From: Bosea sp. OAE506
GTDB lineage: Bacteria; Pseudomonadota; Alphaproteobacteria; Rhizobiales; Beijerinckiaceae
Direction of reading: 5' to 3'
Assembly (NCBI RefSeq): GCF_040546595.1
Contig: NZ_JBEPOB010000001.1
Span: forward strand, 2,233,001-2,297,000
DNA length: 64,000 nucleotides
The notes beneath the pieces were generated by a model. The model ran no database searches and was not told where the DNA came from. It worked only from the letters and a program-made list of their open reading frames with translations. Within the stretch, counting starts at the first letter, position 1; each line of letters opens with the position of its first letter. Shown here piece after piece: positions 17,408 through 26,918 of the stretch. A program made the position numbers and the translations under genes.

Positions 17408-18734
17408 TGGTGGCGAGCCGGGCATAGCATTCGCCCAAGGGTGTCGCGTCGTCCTTGGCCTGCTTCAGGAAGCCCTCCAGCGCCGGGTTGAGCCGGATCG
17501 CCTCGTCGACCTCGGGCGAGGCGCCCTGGCGATAGGCTCCGAGCCGGATCAGCTCCTCCATGTCGGCATAGGTCGCGAGCGTGGCGCGCGCCTTCTGCAC
17601 GACCGGGTAGAAGGCCGGGTCGCAGGAGCGGGGCATGGTGCGCGAAACGGATTTCAGCACGTTGATCGCGGGGAAGCGGCCGCGCTCGGCGATCGAGCGC
17701 TCCATCACGATATGCCCGTCGAGAATGCCGCGCACCGCGTCGGCGACCGGCTCGTCATGGTCGCCGCCGTCGACGAGGACGGTGAAGAGGCCGGTGATGG
17801 CGCCGTCGCCGATGCCGGGGCCGGCGCGCTCGAGCAGGCGCGGCAATTCGGCGAAGACGGTCGGCGTATAGCCCTTGGTGGTCGGCGGCTCGCCGGCGGC
17901 CAGGCCGATCTCGCGCATCGCCATGGCGAAGCGGGTCACGGAATCCATCAGGCACATGACCTGCCGGCCCTGGTCGCGGAAATACTCCGAGATGGTCAGT
18001 GTCGTCAGCGCGGCCTGCTTGCGCATCAGAGCGGGCTCGTCGGAGGTCGCGACGACGACGACGGACCGCGCCAGACCCTCGGGGCCGAGATCGTCCTGCA
18101 GGAACTCCTGCACCTCGCGGCCGCGCTCGCCGACGAGGCCGATGACGTTGACGTCGGCGCGGGCATAGCGCGCCAGCATCGACAGCAGCACCGATTTGCC
18201 GACGCCGGATCCGGCGAAGATGCCCATGCGCTGGCCGAGGCAGCAGGTCAGGAAGGCATTGAGTGCGCGCACGCCGAGATCGAGCGGGCGACCGACGCGG
18301 CGGCGGGAATGCGCCGGGGGCGGGTCGTTGCGAAAGGTATAGAGGTCCTCGCCCTGCGGCAGAGGCGGGCCGCCATCGACGGGGCGGCCGAGCGCATCAA
18401 CGACGCGACCGAGCCAGGCGGGCGTGGGTTTGAGGCCCGGCGCCGCCTTGTCGATATAGACGGGGCAGCCGCGGCGCACACCGTCGAGCCCGCCGAAGGG
18501 CATGACCAACGCCCGGTCGCCCGAGAAGCCGATGACCTCGCAGGGCACGCGGCTGCCGGGCGCGATCTCGATGCCGACGCGCCCGCCGAGGCTCATCGCG
18601 CCGATCGGCCCCGCAACCTCGACCAGCAGCCCGCGCACGGCGTTGACGCGGCCATAGACAATGACGGGGTCGAGCCCCGCGATCGTGGCGGCGAGGCCCG
18701 AGAGTCGATCCTGGCCGTTGGCGGGGCTGTTCAT
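17394..18734 (-). CDS. fliI: Flagellum-specific ATPase FliI
   Basis: A 446-residue F1-beta-like ATPase that energises flagellar protein export with FliH and FliJ. Walker A AGSGVGKS is at residues 174-181, Walker [21 protein letters not shown] follows, with ERGREVQEF and the [20 protein letters not shown] block typical of FliI/YscN. The ATG at 18734 ([12 protein letters not shown]) gives the usual family length; the open frame further upstream is rejected. The 3' end overlaps the MFS gene by 14 bases. A small membrane gene and ctrA are transcribed away from it on the other strand. Confidence 0.95.
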   Translation of the reverse strand: MNSPANGQDRLSGLAATIAGLDPVIVYGRVNAVRGLLVEVAGPIGAMSLGGRVGIEIAPGSRVPCEVIGFSGDRALVMPFGGLDGVRRGCPVYIDKAAPGLKPTPAWLGRVVDALGRPVDGGPPLPQGEDLYTFRNDPPPAHSRRRVGRPLDLGVRALNAFLTCCLGQRMGIFAGSGVGKSVLLSMLARYARADVNVIGLVGERGREVQEFLQDDLGPEGLARSVVVVATSDEPALMRKQAALTTLTISEYFRDQGRQVMCLMDSVTRFAMAMREIGLAAGEPPTTKGYTPTVFAELPRLLERAGPGIGDGAITGLFTVLVDGGDHDEPVADAVRGILDGHIVMERSIAERGRFPAINVLKSVSRTMPRSCDPAFYPVVQKARATLATYADMEELIRLGAYRQGASPEVDEAIRLNPALEGFLKQAKDDATPLGECYARLATIMNG

Positions 18735-18920
18735 GCTCGTCCCGGTTAACCTCTCGGCGGCAGGGCGGCAACCGTCGGGCTGCGTCCGCCGACGCCGCCC
18801 CCGGCGCAGCGGCAGGGGCCAGCCGGATGCGGCCAATTTGAATCGGATTGCCTGTGGAAACACAACCACGCGGAAAGGCACCCGCTCCTAGGCCGGACGG
18901 ATCTCACACCGGACCGGCCG

Positions 18921-19142
18921 ATGATCCTCGCGCTCGCCTTGTTCACTCTGGGAGCCTGCGCCGGGCTCTTCCCCGATGGCCTGCAGCGCGCGGTCATGCT
19001 GCTGCTCGCGATCCTGCTGCTGTTTGCGTCCTGGGTGCTGCTGGGCGCGGTCGACATCTTCAGCTTCTTCGTCTTCGCCGGCCATCTGCTGGCGCTCGGC
19101 TCCGGCTACCTGACGGGACTTTATTACCAGAGCCGCTCCTGA
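18921..19142 (+). CDS. Small hydrophobic membrane protein
   Basis: A 73-residue protein of unknown function with two membrane helices (LQRAVMLLLAILLLFASWVLLG and a Phe-rich FSFFVFAGHLLALG segment). It has no recognised family. It lies between fliI, which is divergent, and ctrA, which is downstream on the same strand. The region 18735-18920 upstream of it holds a GAATC at 18840-18844 and a TTAAC half-site near the fliI start. Confidence 0.5.
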   Translation: MILALALFTLGACAGLFPDGLQRAVMLLLAILLLFASWVLLGAVDIFSFFVFAGHLLALGSGYLTGLYYQSRS

Positions 19143-19551
19143 GGGCCGTGTCGCGCCGTCCTCGCCTGCCACGAAACCGCGCCAGGGCTGTGCGAAACCT
19201 TGCAAGCGACCGGGCGCGTTTACCCTTCATTAAGCCGGCCGATTAACACTGTGTATCGAGACTGCGTCGTGCCGAGGGAGCCTTTCCGGCCCGAAGCGCG
19301 GCATGGTCTCCGCGAAAGCGTCTTTCGCGGGCGAACAGCGTCACGATCCGTGTCAAATTCGACTCACCTCGACAAGGATCGCCGGCTTTCCCCAAGGAAG
19401 CGCTTGCGCACGGGAATCACGGTTTGTTAACCATTTCCTCGTAGCGTGTCGCGTGGCGTTTCAACGGGCAAGTACGTCGTCGTCCTGAGCCGTGGGGGTT
19501 CGGACGAGAAGAGCGGTCAGCTTGCCTGCGGGCGAAATTGGGGACGTGGAC
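19143..19551 (+). promoter_or_regulatory. ctrA upstream regulatory region
   Basis: A 409-base gap without a convincing gene. It holds several TTAA-type sequences: TTTA-N7-TTAA at 19219-19233, a TTAAC at 19243-19247 and a TTAACC half-site at 19427-19432. It also has two GANTC sites (19361-19365 and 19414-19418). In Caulobacter the ctrA P1 promoter is controlled by GANTC methylation and by CtrA itself, so this layout is consistent with autoregulated, methylation-sensitive promoters. Exact promoters are not identified. Confidence 0.55.
19414..19432 (+). promoter_or_regulatory. GANTC site beside a CtrA half-site
   Basis: GAATC (19414-19418) lies eight bases before TTAACC (19427-19432). Such pairing of a CcrM site and a CtrA half-site resembles the Caulobacter ctrA promoter logic. 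The second half of a full CtrA box is missing. Confidence 0.4.
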
Positions 19552-20253
19552 ATGCGGGTTCTGCTCATCGAGGACGATAGCGCGACCGCCCAGTCGATCG
19601 AGCTCATGCTCAAATCCGAGAGCTTCAACGTCTACACGACGGATCTCGGCGAAGAGGGCGTCGATCTCGGCAAGCTCTACGATTACGACATCATCCTGCT
19701 CGACCTGAACCTGCCCGACATGTCCGGCTACGAGGTTCTGCGCTCGCTCCGGGTCGCGAAGGTGAAGACGCCGATCCTGATCCTCTCCGGCCTTGCCGGC
19801 ATCGAGGACAAGGTGAAGGGTCTGGGCTTCGGCGCCGACGACTACCTGACCAAGCCCTTCCACAAGGACGAGCTGGTCGCCCGCATCCACGCCATCGTGC
19901 GCCGCTCGAAGGGCCACGCCCAGTCGGTCATCACCACGGGTGACCTCGTCGTCAATCTCGACACCAAGACCGTCGAGGTCGATGCGGCCCGCGTCCATCT
20001 GACGGGCAAGGAATACCAGATGCTGGAGCTGCTCTCGCTCCGCAAGGGCACGACCCTGACCAAGGAAATGTTCCTGAACCACCTTTATGGCGGCATGGAC
20101 GAGCCCGAGCTCAAGATCATCGACGTCTTCATCTGCAAGCTGCGCAAGAAGCTCGCCAATGCGTCGGACGGCAAGAACTACATCGAAACGGTCTGGGGCC
20201 GCGGCTATGTGCTACGCGAGCCGACCGAGGCCGAGGAACGTATTCCGGCCTGA
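19552..20253 (+). CDS. ctrA: Cell-cycle master regulator CtrA
   Basis: A 233-residue OmpR-type response regulator. The receiver opens [20 protein letters not shown], with the phosphoacceptor D51 in [12 protein letters not shown]; the C-terminal winged helix has [17 protein letters not shown] and ends [10 protein letters not shown]. These blocks are nearly invariant in alphaproteobacterial CtrA, which controls replication, division, motility and envelope genes and is phosphorylated by CckA through ChpT. The ATG at 19552 is the standard start; the open frame upstream to 19492 is extra. The C-terminal degradation tail is not the Ala-Ala type of Caulobacter (it ends EERIPA). A terminator follows. 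Confidence 0.97.
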   Translation: MRVLLIEDDSATAQSIELMLKSESFNVYTTDLGEEGVDLGKLYDYDIILLDLNLPDMSGYEVLRSLRVAKVKTPILILSGLAGIEDKVKGLGFGADDYLTKPFHKDELVARIHAIVRRSKGHAQSVITTGDLVVNLDTKTVEVDAARVHLTGKEYQMLELLSLRKGTTLTKEMFLNHLYGGMDEPELKIIDVFICKLRKKLANASDGKNYIETVWGRGYVLREPTEAEERIPA

Positions 20254-20349
20254 CCGGTTGCCGAGCTGCGGGCCGTCATATGGCGGTCACGAACATCGCG
20301 CATGTTGATCGCAACCTGATCGTCGGATGTACACGACAGGTTGACGGGG

Positions 20350-20373
20350 ACCCCGCCGGAAGGCGGGGTTTTT
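20350..20373 (+). terminator. Rho-independent terminator after ctrA
   Basis: ACCCCGCC and GGCGGGGT form an eight-base-pair stem with a four-base loop, followed by TTTTT. It lies about 97 bases after the ctrA stop, in the gap before the convergent cheR. Confidence 0.88.
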
Positions 20374-20422
20374 GTTTGTCTGGAGCATGGATGCGGGTCG
20401 TGCAGGCCGAGCGGCGGCCGGC

Positions 20423-21307
20423 TCAGTAGCGCAGGCCGGCCGTGGCGCGGACAGGCTCTAGCGGCAGGCCGAGGCCGGCGGGCTGGGCGTGGATCGAGCC
20501 CTGGCTGCGATAGATGCCGCGATGCTGGCGGTCGGGCACGATCAGCGTCGAGATGCCGATCACCGTCTCGGCCGCGCCGAGCAGCATCGCACCCTGCGGC
20601 ACGAGGCGCGGCGCCATGCCATCCAGGACCTTCGCCTTGGTCGGCACGTCGAAATAGATCAGCACGTTGCGGCAGAAGATGACGTCGAACTGGCCGAGAT
20701 GGCTGCTCGATTCCAGCAGATTGTGCTGCCGCAGCTCGACCATGTCGCGCAGCCGCTCGGAGATGCGCCATTTGTCGCCCTCCTGATGGAAATGCTTCAG
20801 CAGCATCTGGATCGGCAGGCCGCGCTGAATCTCGAACTGGCTGTAGATGCCCTTGCGGGCCCGCTCCAGCACCTCGCCGGAGATGTCCGTGCCGACGATC
20901 TGGATTTTCCAGCCTGCCAGACGCGGCGCCATCTCGTCCAGGATCATGGCGATCGAATAGGCTTCCTGGCCGGTCGAGACCGCGGCGCACCAGATGCGCA
21001 GCGACCGGCTGGCGGCGTTCGTCTGGAGGCGCTCGGGCAGGATCACGTCCCGGAACAGCTCGAAGGGCGTGTGATCGCGGAAGAACAGCGTCTCGTTGGT
21101 CGTCATCGCCTCAACGACCGCATGTTCGAGGGCCGGGTCGGTGCCGAAGCGCAGCGACTGGACCAGCGCCGCGAGATCGGCGATCCCGCGCCGGCGGCAC
21201 AGGATCCCAAGGCGGCTCTCCGCGAGGTAGCGCTTGTCCGGGCTCAGCGCGAGGCCCGAGCGCTGCAGCAGCAGCTGCCGCAGGAAGGCGAAATCGGATT
21301 CCGTCAT
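20423..21307 (-). CDS. cheR: Chemotaxis methyltransferase CheR
   Basis: A 294-residue CheR. It methylates glutamates on chemoreceptors with SAM. The N-terminal all-helical domain ends near TTNETLFFRD, the SAM-binding domain shows IVGTDISGEVLERARKGIYSQ and FDVIFCRNVLIYFD (the CRN motif), all standard. The small C-terminal extension (HAQPAGLGLPLEPV) is not a known pentapeptide tether. It overlaps cheB by four bases (ATGA), so the two are translationally coupled at the end of the che operon. Confidence 0.95.
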   Translation of the reverse strand: MTESDFAFLRQLLLQRSGLALSPDKRYLAESRLGILCRRRGIADLAALVQSLRFGTDPALEHAVVEAMTTNETLFFRDHTPFELFRDVILPERLQTNAASRSLRIWCAAVSTGQEAYSIAMILDEMAPRLAGWKIQIVGTDISGEVLERARKGIYSQFEIQRGLPIQMLLKHFHQEGDKWRISERLRDMVELRQHNLLESSSHLGQFDVIFCRNVLIYFDVPTKAKVLDGMAPRLVPQGAMLLGAAETVIGISTLIVPDRQHRGIYRSQGSIHAQPAGLGLPLEPVRATAGLRY

Positions 21308-22419
21308 GACGGCTGCCCCGTCCGGACGAGGCTGCGGATGGCCGGGCCGATGTCGTCGAGCGGGATCACCGTCGAGGCCTGCTGGGCCCGCACCACCGAG
21401 CCGGGCATGCCCCAGATCGTGCTGCTCTGCTCGTCCTGCGCGATGACGGCGGCGCCCGCCCGGCGCAGCGCGCCGGCGCCCTCCGTTCCGTCCGAGCCCA
21501 TGCCGGTCAGCACGAGGCCCAGTGCGGCGGAGCCGAGATGGCGCGCGGCGTCGTTGAAGAGCACGTCCACGGCAGGCCGACAGAAGCGGACCGGCGGACC
21601 GTCGCCGATGCTCGCGGTGATGTGCCCCAGCCTCCGGTCGATGCCGAGATGGCGGCCGCCCGGCGCGATGTAGATCGTGCCGCGCACGAGGCGTTCGCCG
21701 TCGAAGGGCTCGCGGGCGGGGATCCCGATATAGCTCGCGATCTGCTCCGCAAAGGAGGCGGTGAAGACGGGCGGCATGTGCTGGACCACGAGCGTCGTCA
21801 GGTCATGCAGCGCATCGCCGATGTCGAAGAGCACCCGAGCCACGGCGCGCGGGCCGCCGGTCGAGGCGCCGATCACGAGATAGCGCGGCACGACGGAGAC
21901 GAACTGGCGCAGGCTCGTCGTGCTGGGGGGCGTGAATTCGACGTCGAACTCGTAGGGCAGGGGGCCGGGGCGGGCCCGCGCCTGCGCGACATTGCCGAGC
22001 TTCAGCAGGAACTCGCTGCGGAAATCGAGGGAGAGGGTCAGGCCGCTGCGGCTGTCGGGCTTCGAGACCACGTCCATCGCGCCCTTGGTCATGCATTCCA
22101 GGGCGATGCGCGTGTTGCGCTCGGTCAGCGTCGTAGCCAGCAGCACGCCGGTATGGGGGCTTTCCTTCAGGATCTGCGGCAGGGCGGTGGCACCGTCCAC
22201 GCCCGGCATGTCGAGATCGAGCACCATGACGTCGGGCTTGAAGCGTCCGGCATGGGCCACGGCGGTCTCGCCGTCGCCGGCGACGGCGACGAGATGGAAC
22301 TGCCCGCTCTCGCCGAGCCAGCGCGCGAAGAGGCCGCGCACCACCACCGAATCATCGGCGATCACCACTGTCTTGTGGCGGCCGGGCGGCGGATTGCCGG
22401 CCGAGGAGAGCCTGTTCAT
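21304..22419 (-). CDS. cheB: Chemotaxis methylesterase CheB
   Basis: A 371-residue receiver-methylesterase. The receiver shows VVIADDSVVVRGLFARWL and the phosphoacceptor Asp68 in MVLDLDMPGVDG. The esterase domain has the catalytic Ser186 in GASTGG, His214 in VVQHMPP and Asp in LTGMGSDGTEGA. It reverses CheR methylation and is stimulated when CheA phosphorylates the receiver. A 73-base gap to cheY contains nothing obvious. It overlaps cheR by four bases. Confidence 0.95.
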   Translation of the reverse strand: MNRLSSAGNPPPGRHKTVVIADDSVVVRGLFARWLGESGQFHLVAVAGDGETAVAHAGRFKPDVMVLDLDMPGVDGATALPQILKESPHTGVLLATTLTERNTRIALECMTKGAMDVVSKPDSRSGLTLSLDFRSEFLLKLGNVAQARARPGPLPYEFDVEFTPPSTTSLRQFVSVVPRYLVIGASTGGPRAVARVLFDIGDALHDLTTLVVQHMPPVFTASFAEQIASYIGIPAREPFDGERLVRGTIYIAPGGRHLGIDRRLGHITASIGDGPPVRFCRPAVDVLFNDAARHLGSAALGLVLTGMGSDGTEGAGALRRAGAAVIAQDEQSSTIWGMPGSVVRAQQASTVIPLDDIGPAIRSLVRTGQPS

Positions 22420-22492
22420 GCGCCGGCCTCCGGATGCGCCGCGTCACCCTGGGTCGGGGCGGCCGTCTCGTCCAGAGGCGAGCGCAGGTCGG

Positions 22493-22858
22493 TCAAAGCA
22501 GCCCGACCTGGTGGAATTTGGAGGCGACGATCTCCTTGTCGAAGGGCTTCATGATGTATTCGTCAGCCCCGGCGTGCATCGCCCGTGCGATATGGGCGAT
22601 GTCGTTCTCCGTCGTGCAGAAGACGACCTTGGGGCGACGCCCGCCCGGCATCTGGCGCAGCGTGCGCAGGAAATCGTAGCCGTCCATGATCGGCATGTTC
22701 CAGTCGAGCAGCACGGCATCGGGCATCTCGCCCTTGCAGGCGTCGATGGCGCGGGCGCCGTCCTCGGCTTCCGCGATGCGGAACTGGAGGCCTTCGAGGA
22801 TTCGCCGGGCAACCTTGCGGATCACCGCGGAGTCGTCGACGACGAGACAATACTTCAT
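22493..22858 (-). CDS. cheY: Chemotaxis response regulator CheY
   Basis: A 121-residue single-domain receiver. The acidic pocket is VVDDS (residues 6-10), the phosphoacceptor is Asp52 in LLDWNMPIMDGYDF, the Thr switch lies in FCTTEND and the conserved Lys in YIMKPFD. This WNMP pattern is typical of the CheY of the alphaproteobacterial che cluster. Phospho-CheY reaches the FliM/FliN switch. It is between cheB and cheW on the same strand. Confidence 0.95.
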   Translation of the reverse strand: MKYCLVVDDSAVIRKVARRILEGLQFRIAEAEDGARAIDACKGEMPDAVLLDWNMPIMDGYDFLRTLRQMPGGRRPKVVFCTTENDIAHIARAMHAGADEYIMKPFDKEIVASKFHQVGLL

Positions 22859-22888
22859 GGTTGGTCTCCAGATCGGAGCGGCGGCGGA

Positions 22889-23416
22889 TCAGGCCGCCGC
22901 GTCCAGCTCGATTGCGAGGATGGCGTCGACGTCGAGAACGACGAGAAGGCGGTCGTCGAGCCGGTGCACGCCGGTGGCCAGAGCGGTCCAGGCCCGGTCG
23001 AGATGGACGGGGACGGGTTCGAAGGTCGATTGGTCCAAGCGCATCACCTCACCCACGGCGTCGACGATGAGGGCATAGGCCTCGCCCTCATGGTCGATGC
23101 CGACCGCGACGAGTTCCTGTTTGCCCTCGCGATCTTGCCTGAAGGTGACCGGGCGCCCGAGCCGGCGACGCAGGCAGATCGCAGTGACGATCCGCCCGCG
23201 CAGATTGAGCAGGCCGACGATCTCGGAGGGCGCGCGCGGCACCAGCGTGATGCGGTTGGTGATGAAGACGTCGTGGACGCGGCCGATCGGCAGGCCGAGC
23301 AGCTGGTCGCCGATCCGGACAGTGACGTAATCGAGGGAGTCGAACGCCGTCAGCGACGGCTCCACCGGTGCGTTATGGTCGCCCCGCTCCATAGTCTCGT
23401 TCTGGCCGGAGATCAT
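22889..23416 (-). CDS. cheW: Chemotaxis adaptor CheW
   Basis: A 175-residue CheW. A short N-terminal extension leads into the SH3-like fold: DYVTVRIGDQLLGLPIGRVHDVF, then LVPRAPSEIVGLLNLRGRIVTAI, a classic CheW block (stretch split here), and DAVGEVMRLD. It docks CheA to chemoreceptors. Its start codon overlaps the cheA stop by four bases, so it is coupled to cheA. The adjoining cheA has two CheW-like domains of its own. Confidence 0.94.
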   Translation of the reverse strand: MISGQNETMERGDHNAPVEPSLTAFDSLDYVTVRIGDQLLGLPIGRVHDVFITNRITLVPRAPSEIVGLLNLRGRIVTAICLRRRLGRPVTFRQDREGKQELVAVGIDHEGEAYALIVDAVGEVMRLDQSTFEPVPVHLDRAWTALATGVHRLDDRLLVVLDVDAILAIELDAAA

Positions 23417-26041
23417 GCCGCCTCCTTCAGACCCGGCCGCCGGTCGGCCAGCTCGCCGAGCAGCGCGCGACGGTCGAACTTCGCGATGACCTCGTCGAGC
23501 CGCACCTGCCCCGCCTGCATGTGGAGATCGGGCGTGACCAGCGTCGTCAGACCGATCAGGCGCAGGCGGTCGCCGTCGGGCGAATTCCGGAGCGCGGTGG
23601 CGAAGCCGAAGGCGCCGTCGATGTCGCCGTCGATATCGATCAGCACGGTCGCGATCGACTCCAGCGCGAGCTGCTGGCGGGCGGCCTCGAAGTCGGAGGC
23701 GAAGACGACGCGATGGCCGGACGCCTTGAGGACGGGCGTCAGCATGTCACGCAGGAAGCGCGAGGGCTCGACCAGCAGAACATTCGCGCCGGCGGCGCGC
23801 TCGCCCGCGCCGGCGCCTTGCTGACGCCAGCCGCGCTCGTGCATCGGCAGGTAGTGGGCGAGGTCGACGATGTCTGTCGCGCGGCCGCGGATCATCGCGG
23901 AACCGACGATGCCGCGGTCCTGGACGGCGGCCATCTCGATATCGAGGACCTCGTCGACGATATCGACGATCGCGTCGACAGCGAGCGCGACAGTCATGTC
24001 GCCGTCGGAGATGATCACGAGGGGCTGCAGCCCTTCCTGGCGCAGGCGCGTCTCCGCGACCGGGACCACGGGGATCAGGCGGTTGCGGTAATGCAGGAGC
24101 GTGCGGCCGCTGCCATGCTCGAACAGGCGGGCGTCGACCTCCTCGAGCCGGGTGACCAGCGAGAGCGGTAAGGCGCGCAGTCCGTCCTCGCCCGTGCGGA
24201 AGACGAGCATGGTCGTCTTTTCGACGACCGGAACCGCGTTCGACGGTGCCTCGACATGGAAGGCTTCGCCCGCGCCGGTGCCGCCGACGAGACCCGCGAC
24301 GCCGTTGGGATCGACGATCAGCACCACGGCGCCGTCGCCGAGAATGGTGTTGCCGGAGAAGAGCGGGATGTGCCGCAGCTTGCTCGACATCGGTTTGACG
24401 ACGATTTCCTCAGTGTGGAACACGCCGTCGACCAGGATCCCGAACTGGCGTTCGCCGATCTGGGTGACGACGATGAAGCCGTCCTCGAAGCTGGGCTCGG
24501 CGGTCCCCATCAGGGCCGAGAGCGCGATGACCGGCAGCAGCCGCCCGCGCAGTCGCAGGATCGGGGCGCCGTTGATGTCCTCGATGCGGTGATCCGCACC
24601 CGGCTTCACGCGAACGAGTTCGCGCACGACGATCTGGGGAATGGCGAAACGCTGGTCGCCCGCGACGACGATCAGCGCAGCGACGATCGCCAGCGTCAGC
24701 GGGATCTTGATCGTGATCGTCGTGCCCTGGCCGGGCTTGGTGACGATGTCGATGAGCCCGCCGATGGCGTCGACATTGACCTTGACCACATCCATGCCGA
24801 CGCCACGGCCCGAGATGGCGGTAATGCTGTCGGCGGTGGAGAAGCCCGGATAGAAGATGAAGCGGCTGATCTGCGCATCGCTCATGCGCTCGATTTCGGC
24901 CTCGGTCGCCAACCCCTGGCGGATCGCCTTGCGACGGATGCGGTCGATGTCGAGGCCGCGGCCGTCATCGGCGATGGCGATCGTGACGGAGCCGCCCTCG
25001 TGATAGGCGGCGAGGCGGATGGTGCCGTAATCGGGCTTGCCGAGTGCGCGCCGCTCGGCCGGCTGCTCGATGGCATGGTCGGCGCAGTTGCGCACCATAT
25101 GGATCAGCGGATCCTTGATGAGGTCGAGGATCTGCCGGTCGAGTTCGGTATCGGCGCCTTCGGTAATCAGCTCGATGCGCTTGCCCAACTCGGCGCCGAG
25201 GTCGCGGACGATGCGCGGCAGCTTCGACCAGGCATTGCCGATCGGCTGCATGCGCGTCTTCATCACGCCGTCCTGCAGCTCGGCGGTGATCAGCGAGAGA
25301 CGCTGGAGCGGCCCCTTCAGGCCGTTGTCATCCTGCTTGCGGGCGATCTCCAGCAGCTGGTTGCGCGTTAGCACCAGTTCGGAGACCATCGTCATCAGGT
25401 GCTCGATGGTGTCGACATTGACCCGCAGCGTCGCCGGGCCGACGGGGCGCAGGTCGCGCGTCGCGGCCTCTTCGGCCGTCGCGGGGAGGGAGGCGGTCTC
25501 GATGCGGCCGTCGCGGCCGCGCTGTGGTCCGGGCGCGGCGCGGAAGACGAGGTCGAGCCCGTCTTCCGTCGGCGGGGAGGGCTCCGGAGGCGCATGGCGC
25601 GCAAGGTAAGCGGCGACGGGGTCGGTCCCGGCTGCAATCGGCTTGGCCTGTTGCAGCTGGCTGCGGGCATGATCGGCCAGGAGGCCGAGTTCCCGTATCA
25701 GGTTTTCGTCGGATCCGGCCGGCTCCTCGCCCTTTTCGGCGAGTTCGGAAAGGATGTCCTTGACCCGGTCGATCGTCTCCAGGACGGCCGTGACCGCGAT
25801 CGCGCTGACATTGGCGCCGTCGCGGAACTGCCCGATCAGCGTTTCCGCGGCATGGGTCAGGGCCTCGAGCCGCGGCAGGCCGATGAAGCCGCAGGTGCCC
25901 TTCACCGTGTGAACCAGGCGGAAGATATTGGCGAGGATGTCGCGGTTATTGGGCTCCTGCTCGAAGCGCACGAGCTCCCGATCGACGGTGTCGAGATTTC
26001 TCGCCCGTCTCGGTCAGGAACTCTTGCAGCAAGTCGTCCAT
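23413..26041 (-). pseudogene. cheA: Chemotaxis kinase CheA with one-base frameshift near its start
   Basis: The frame from about 25995 to 23413 encodes a CheA. Parts in order: HPt with HTVKGTCGFIG, a linker and dimerisation region, the HATPase core (HMVRNCADHAIEQ; IADDGRGLD), two CheW-like domains, and a C-terminal receiver-like domain (VLLVEPSRFLRDML; LIDIDGDIDGAF) whose acidic pair is only partly kept. The expected start, ATG at 26041 (MDDLLQEFLTETGE), runs into stops because of one extra A in GAGAAATCTC (plus strand GATTTC near 25996-25999). Removing one A joins MDDLLQEFLTETGE to NLDTVDRELVRFEQ. This may be a sequencing error or a real mutation. Without repair, translation could start at the GTG at 25971, lacking HPt helix A. 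Confidence 0.88.
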
Positions 26042-26142
26042 GCAGGGGACCACCACTCAACGCGACAACACACGCCAACAGCTAAGCATCAGAAGGGTTG
26101 ATGATCGGTTGAGATTGGCTGGAAACCGCGCGCTGTTTCGCT

Positions 26143-26784
26143 TTATTCCGCCTTGGTCGCGGTGATGGTCACCGTGTCGCCCTCGATGGCGAAGCTGATC
26201 GCCATGCCGGCGGCCTTGGCGACCATGCCGGTATAGAGCGGCTGGACCGCATGGGCGTCGATCGTGCCCGTCTCGGAACGCCCGGCGATCAGTTCCTCGA
26301 CATGGGCCGGGATGCGGGCATGCGAACCGCTGGCGGTGATGGTGAAGCTGCCCTGCTCGCCTTCCACCGTGGCGCGCGAGACCAGCTTGCCGCCGCGCGG
26401 CACCGCCGAGGTGGCGATGATCAGCAGGTTGAGCAGGAGCTTGACCTGGTTCTTGGGCAGCAGCGCCCGCGGCGCCTCCCAGTCGAGCGAGAGCTTCTCA
26501 TCGTTGAGGAAGCCGTTGGCGACGTTGCCGGCGTCGCCGAGGTCGATCATGGCACCGGCGGAACCGGCGGCCCCGAAGGCGAGGCGGGCGAACTGCAGGC
26601 GCGAGGACGCGTTACGAGCGCTCTTCTTGATCAATTCGAGCGCGAAGTCGCGCATCGACGGGTCGTCTTCCTCGAGCACCTCCAGAGCGTTGACAATGGC
26701 TCCCACCGGGCTGATCACGTCATGGCAGACGCGGCTGCAGAGGAGCGCGGCCAGATCGAGCGGCTCGAGCGAGATGGCGGTCAT
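26143..26784 (-). CDS. chpT: CtrA phosphorelay histidine phosphotransferase ChpT
   Basis: A 213-residue ChpT. It carries phosphate from CckA to CtrA and CpdR. The conserved core is LAALLCSRVCHDVISPVGA with phospho-His21, then a helical hairpin (MRDFALELIKKSARNASSRL) and a degenerate HATPase-like C-terminal half with no ATP-binding signature. The ATG at 26784 is the usual start; further upstream frame is ignored. It sits upstream of cheA on the same strand, about 100 bases away, and 6 kb from ctrA itself. Confidence 0.92.
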   Translation of the reverse strand: MTAISLEPLDLAALLCSRVCHDVISPVGAIVNALEVLEEDDPSMRDFALELIKKSARNASSRLQFARLAFGAAGSAGAMIDLGDAGNVANGFLNDEKLSLDWEAPRALLPKNQVKLLLNLLIIATSAVPRGGKLVSRATVEGEQGSFTITASGSHARIPAHVEELIAGRSETGTIDAHAVQPLYTGMVAKAAGMAISFAIEGDTVTITATKAE

Positions 26785-26918
26785 GGGACATGTCCTGGGG
26801 TCATTGCTGCCGGGCGCAGCGGGCAAACGGCTCACCGTTCGATGAGATATGGTGGTATCTTGGTTTTCATGTGGTTAAGCCCCGGTATCCAGACCCGCCA
26901 GGCCGGAAGGCCGCGCCG

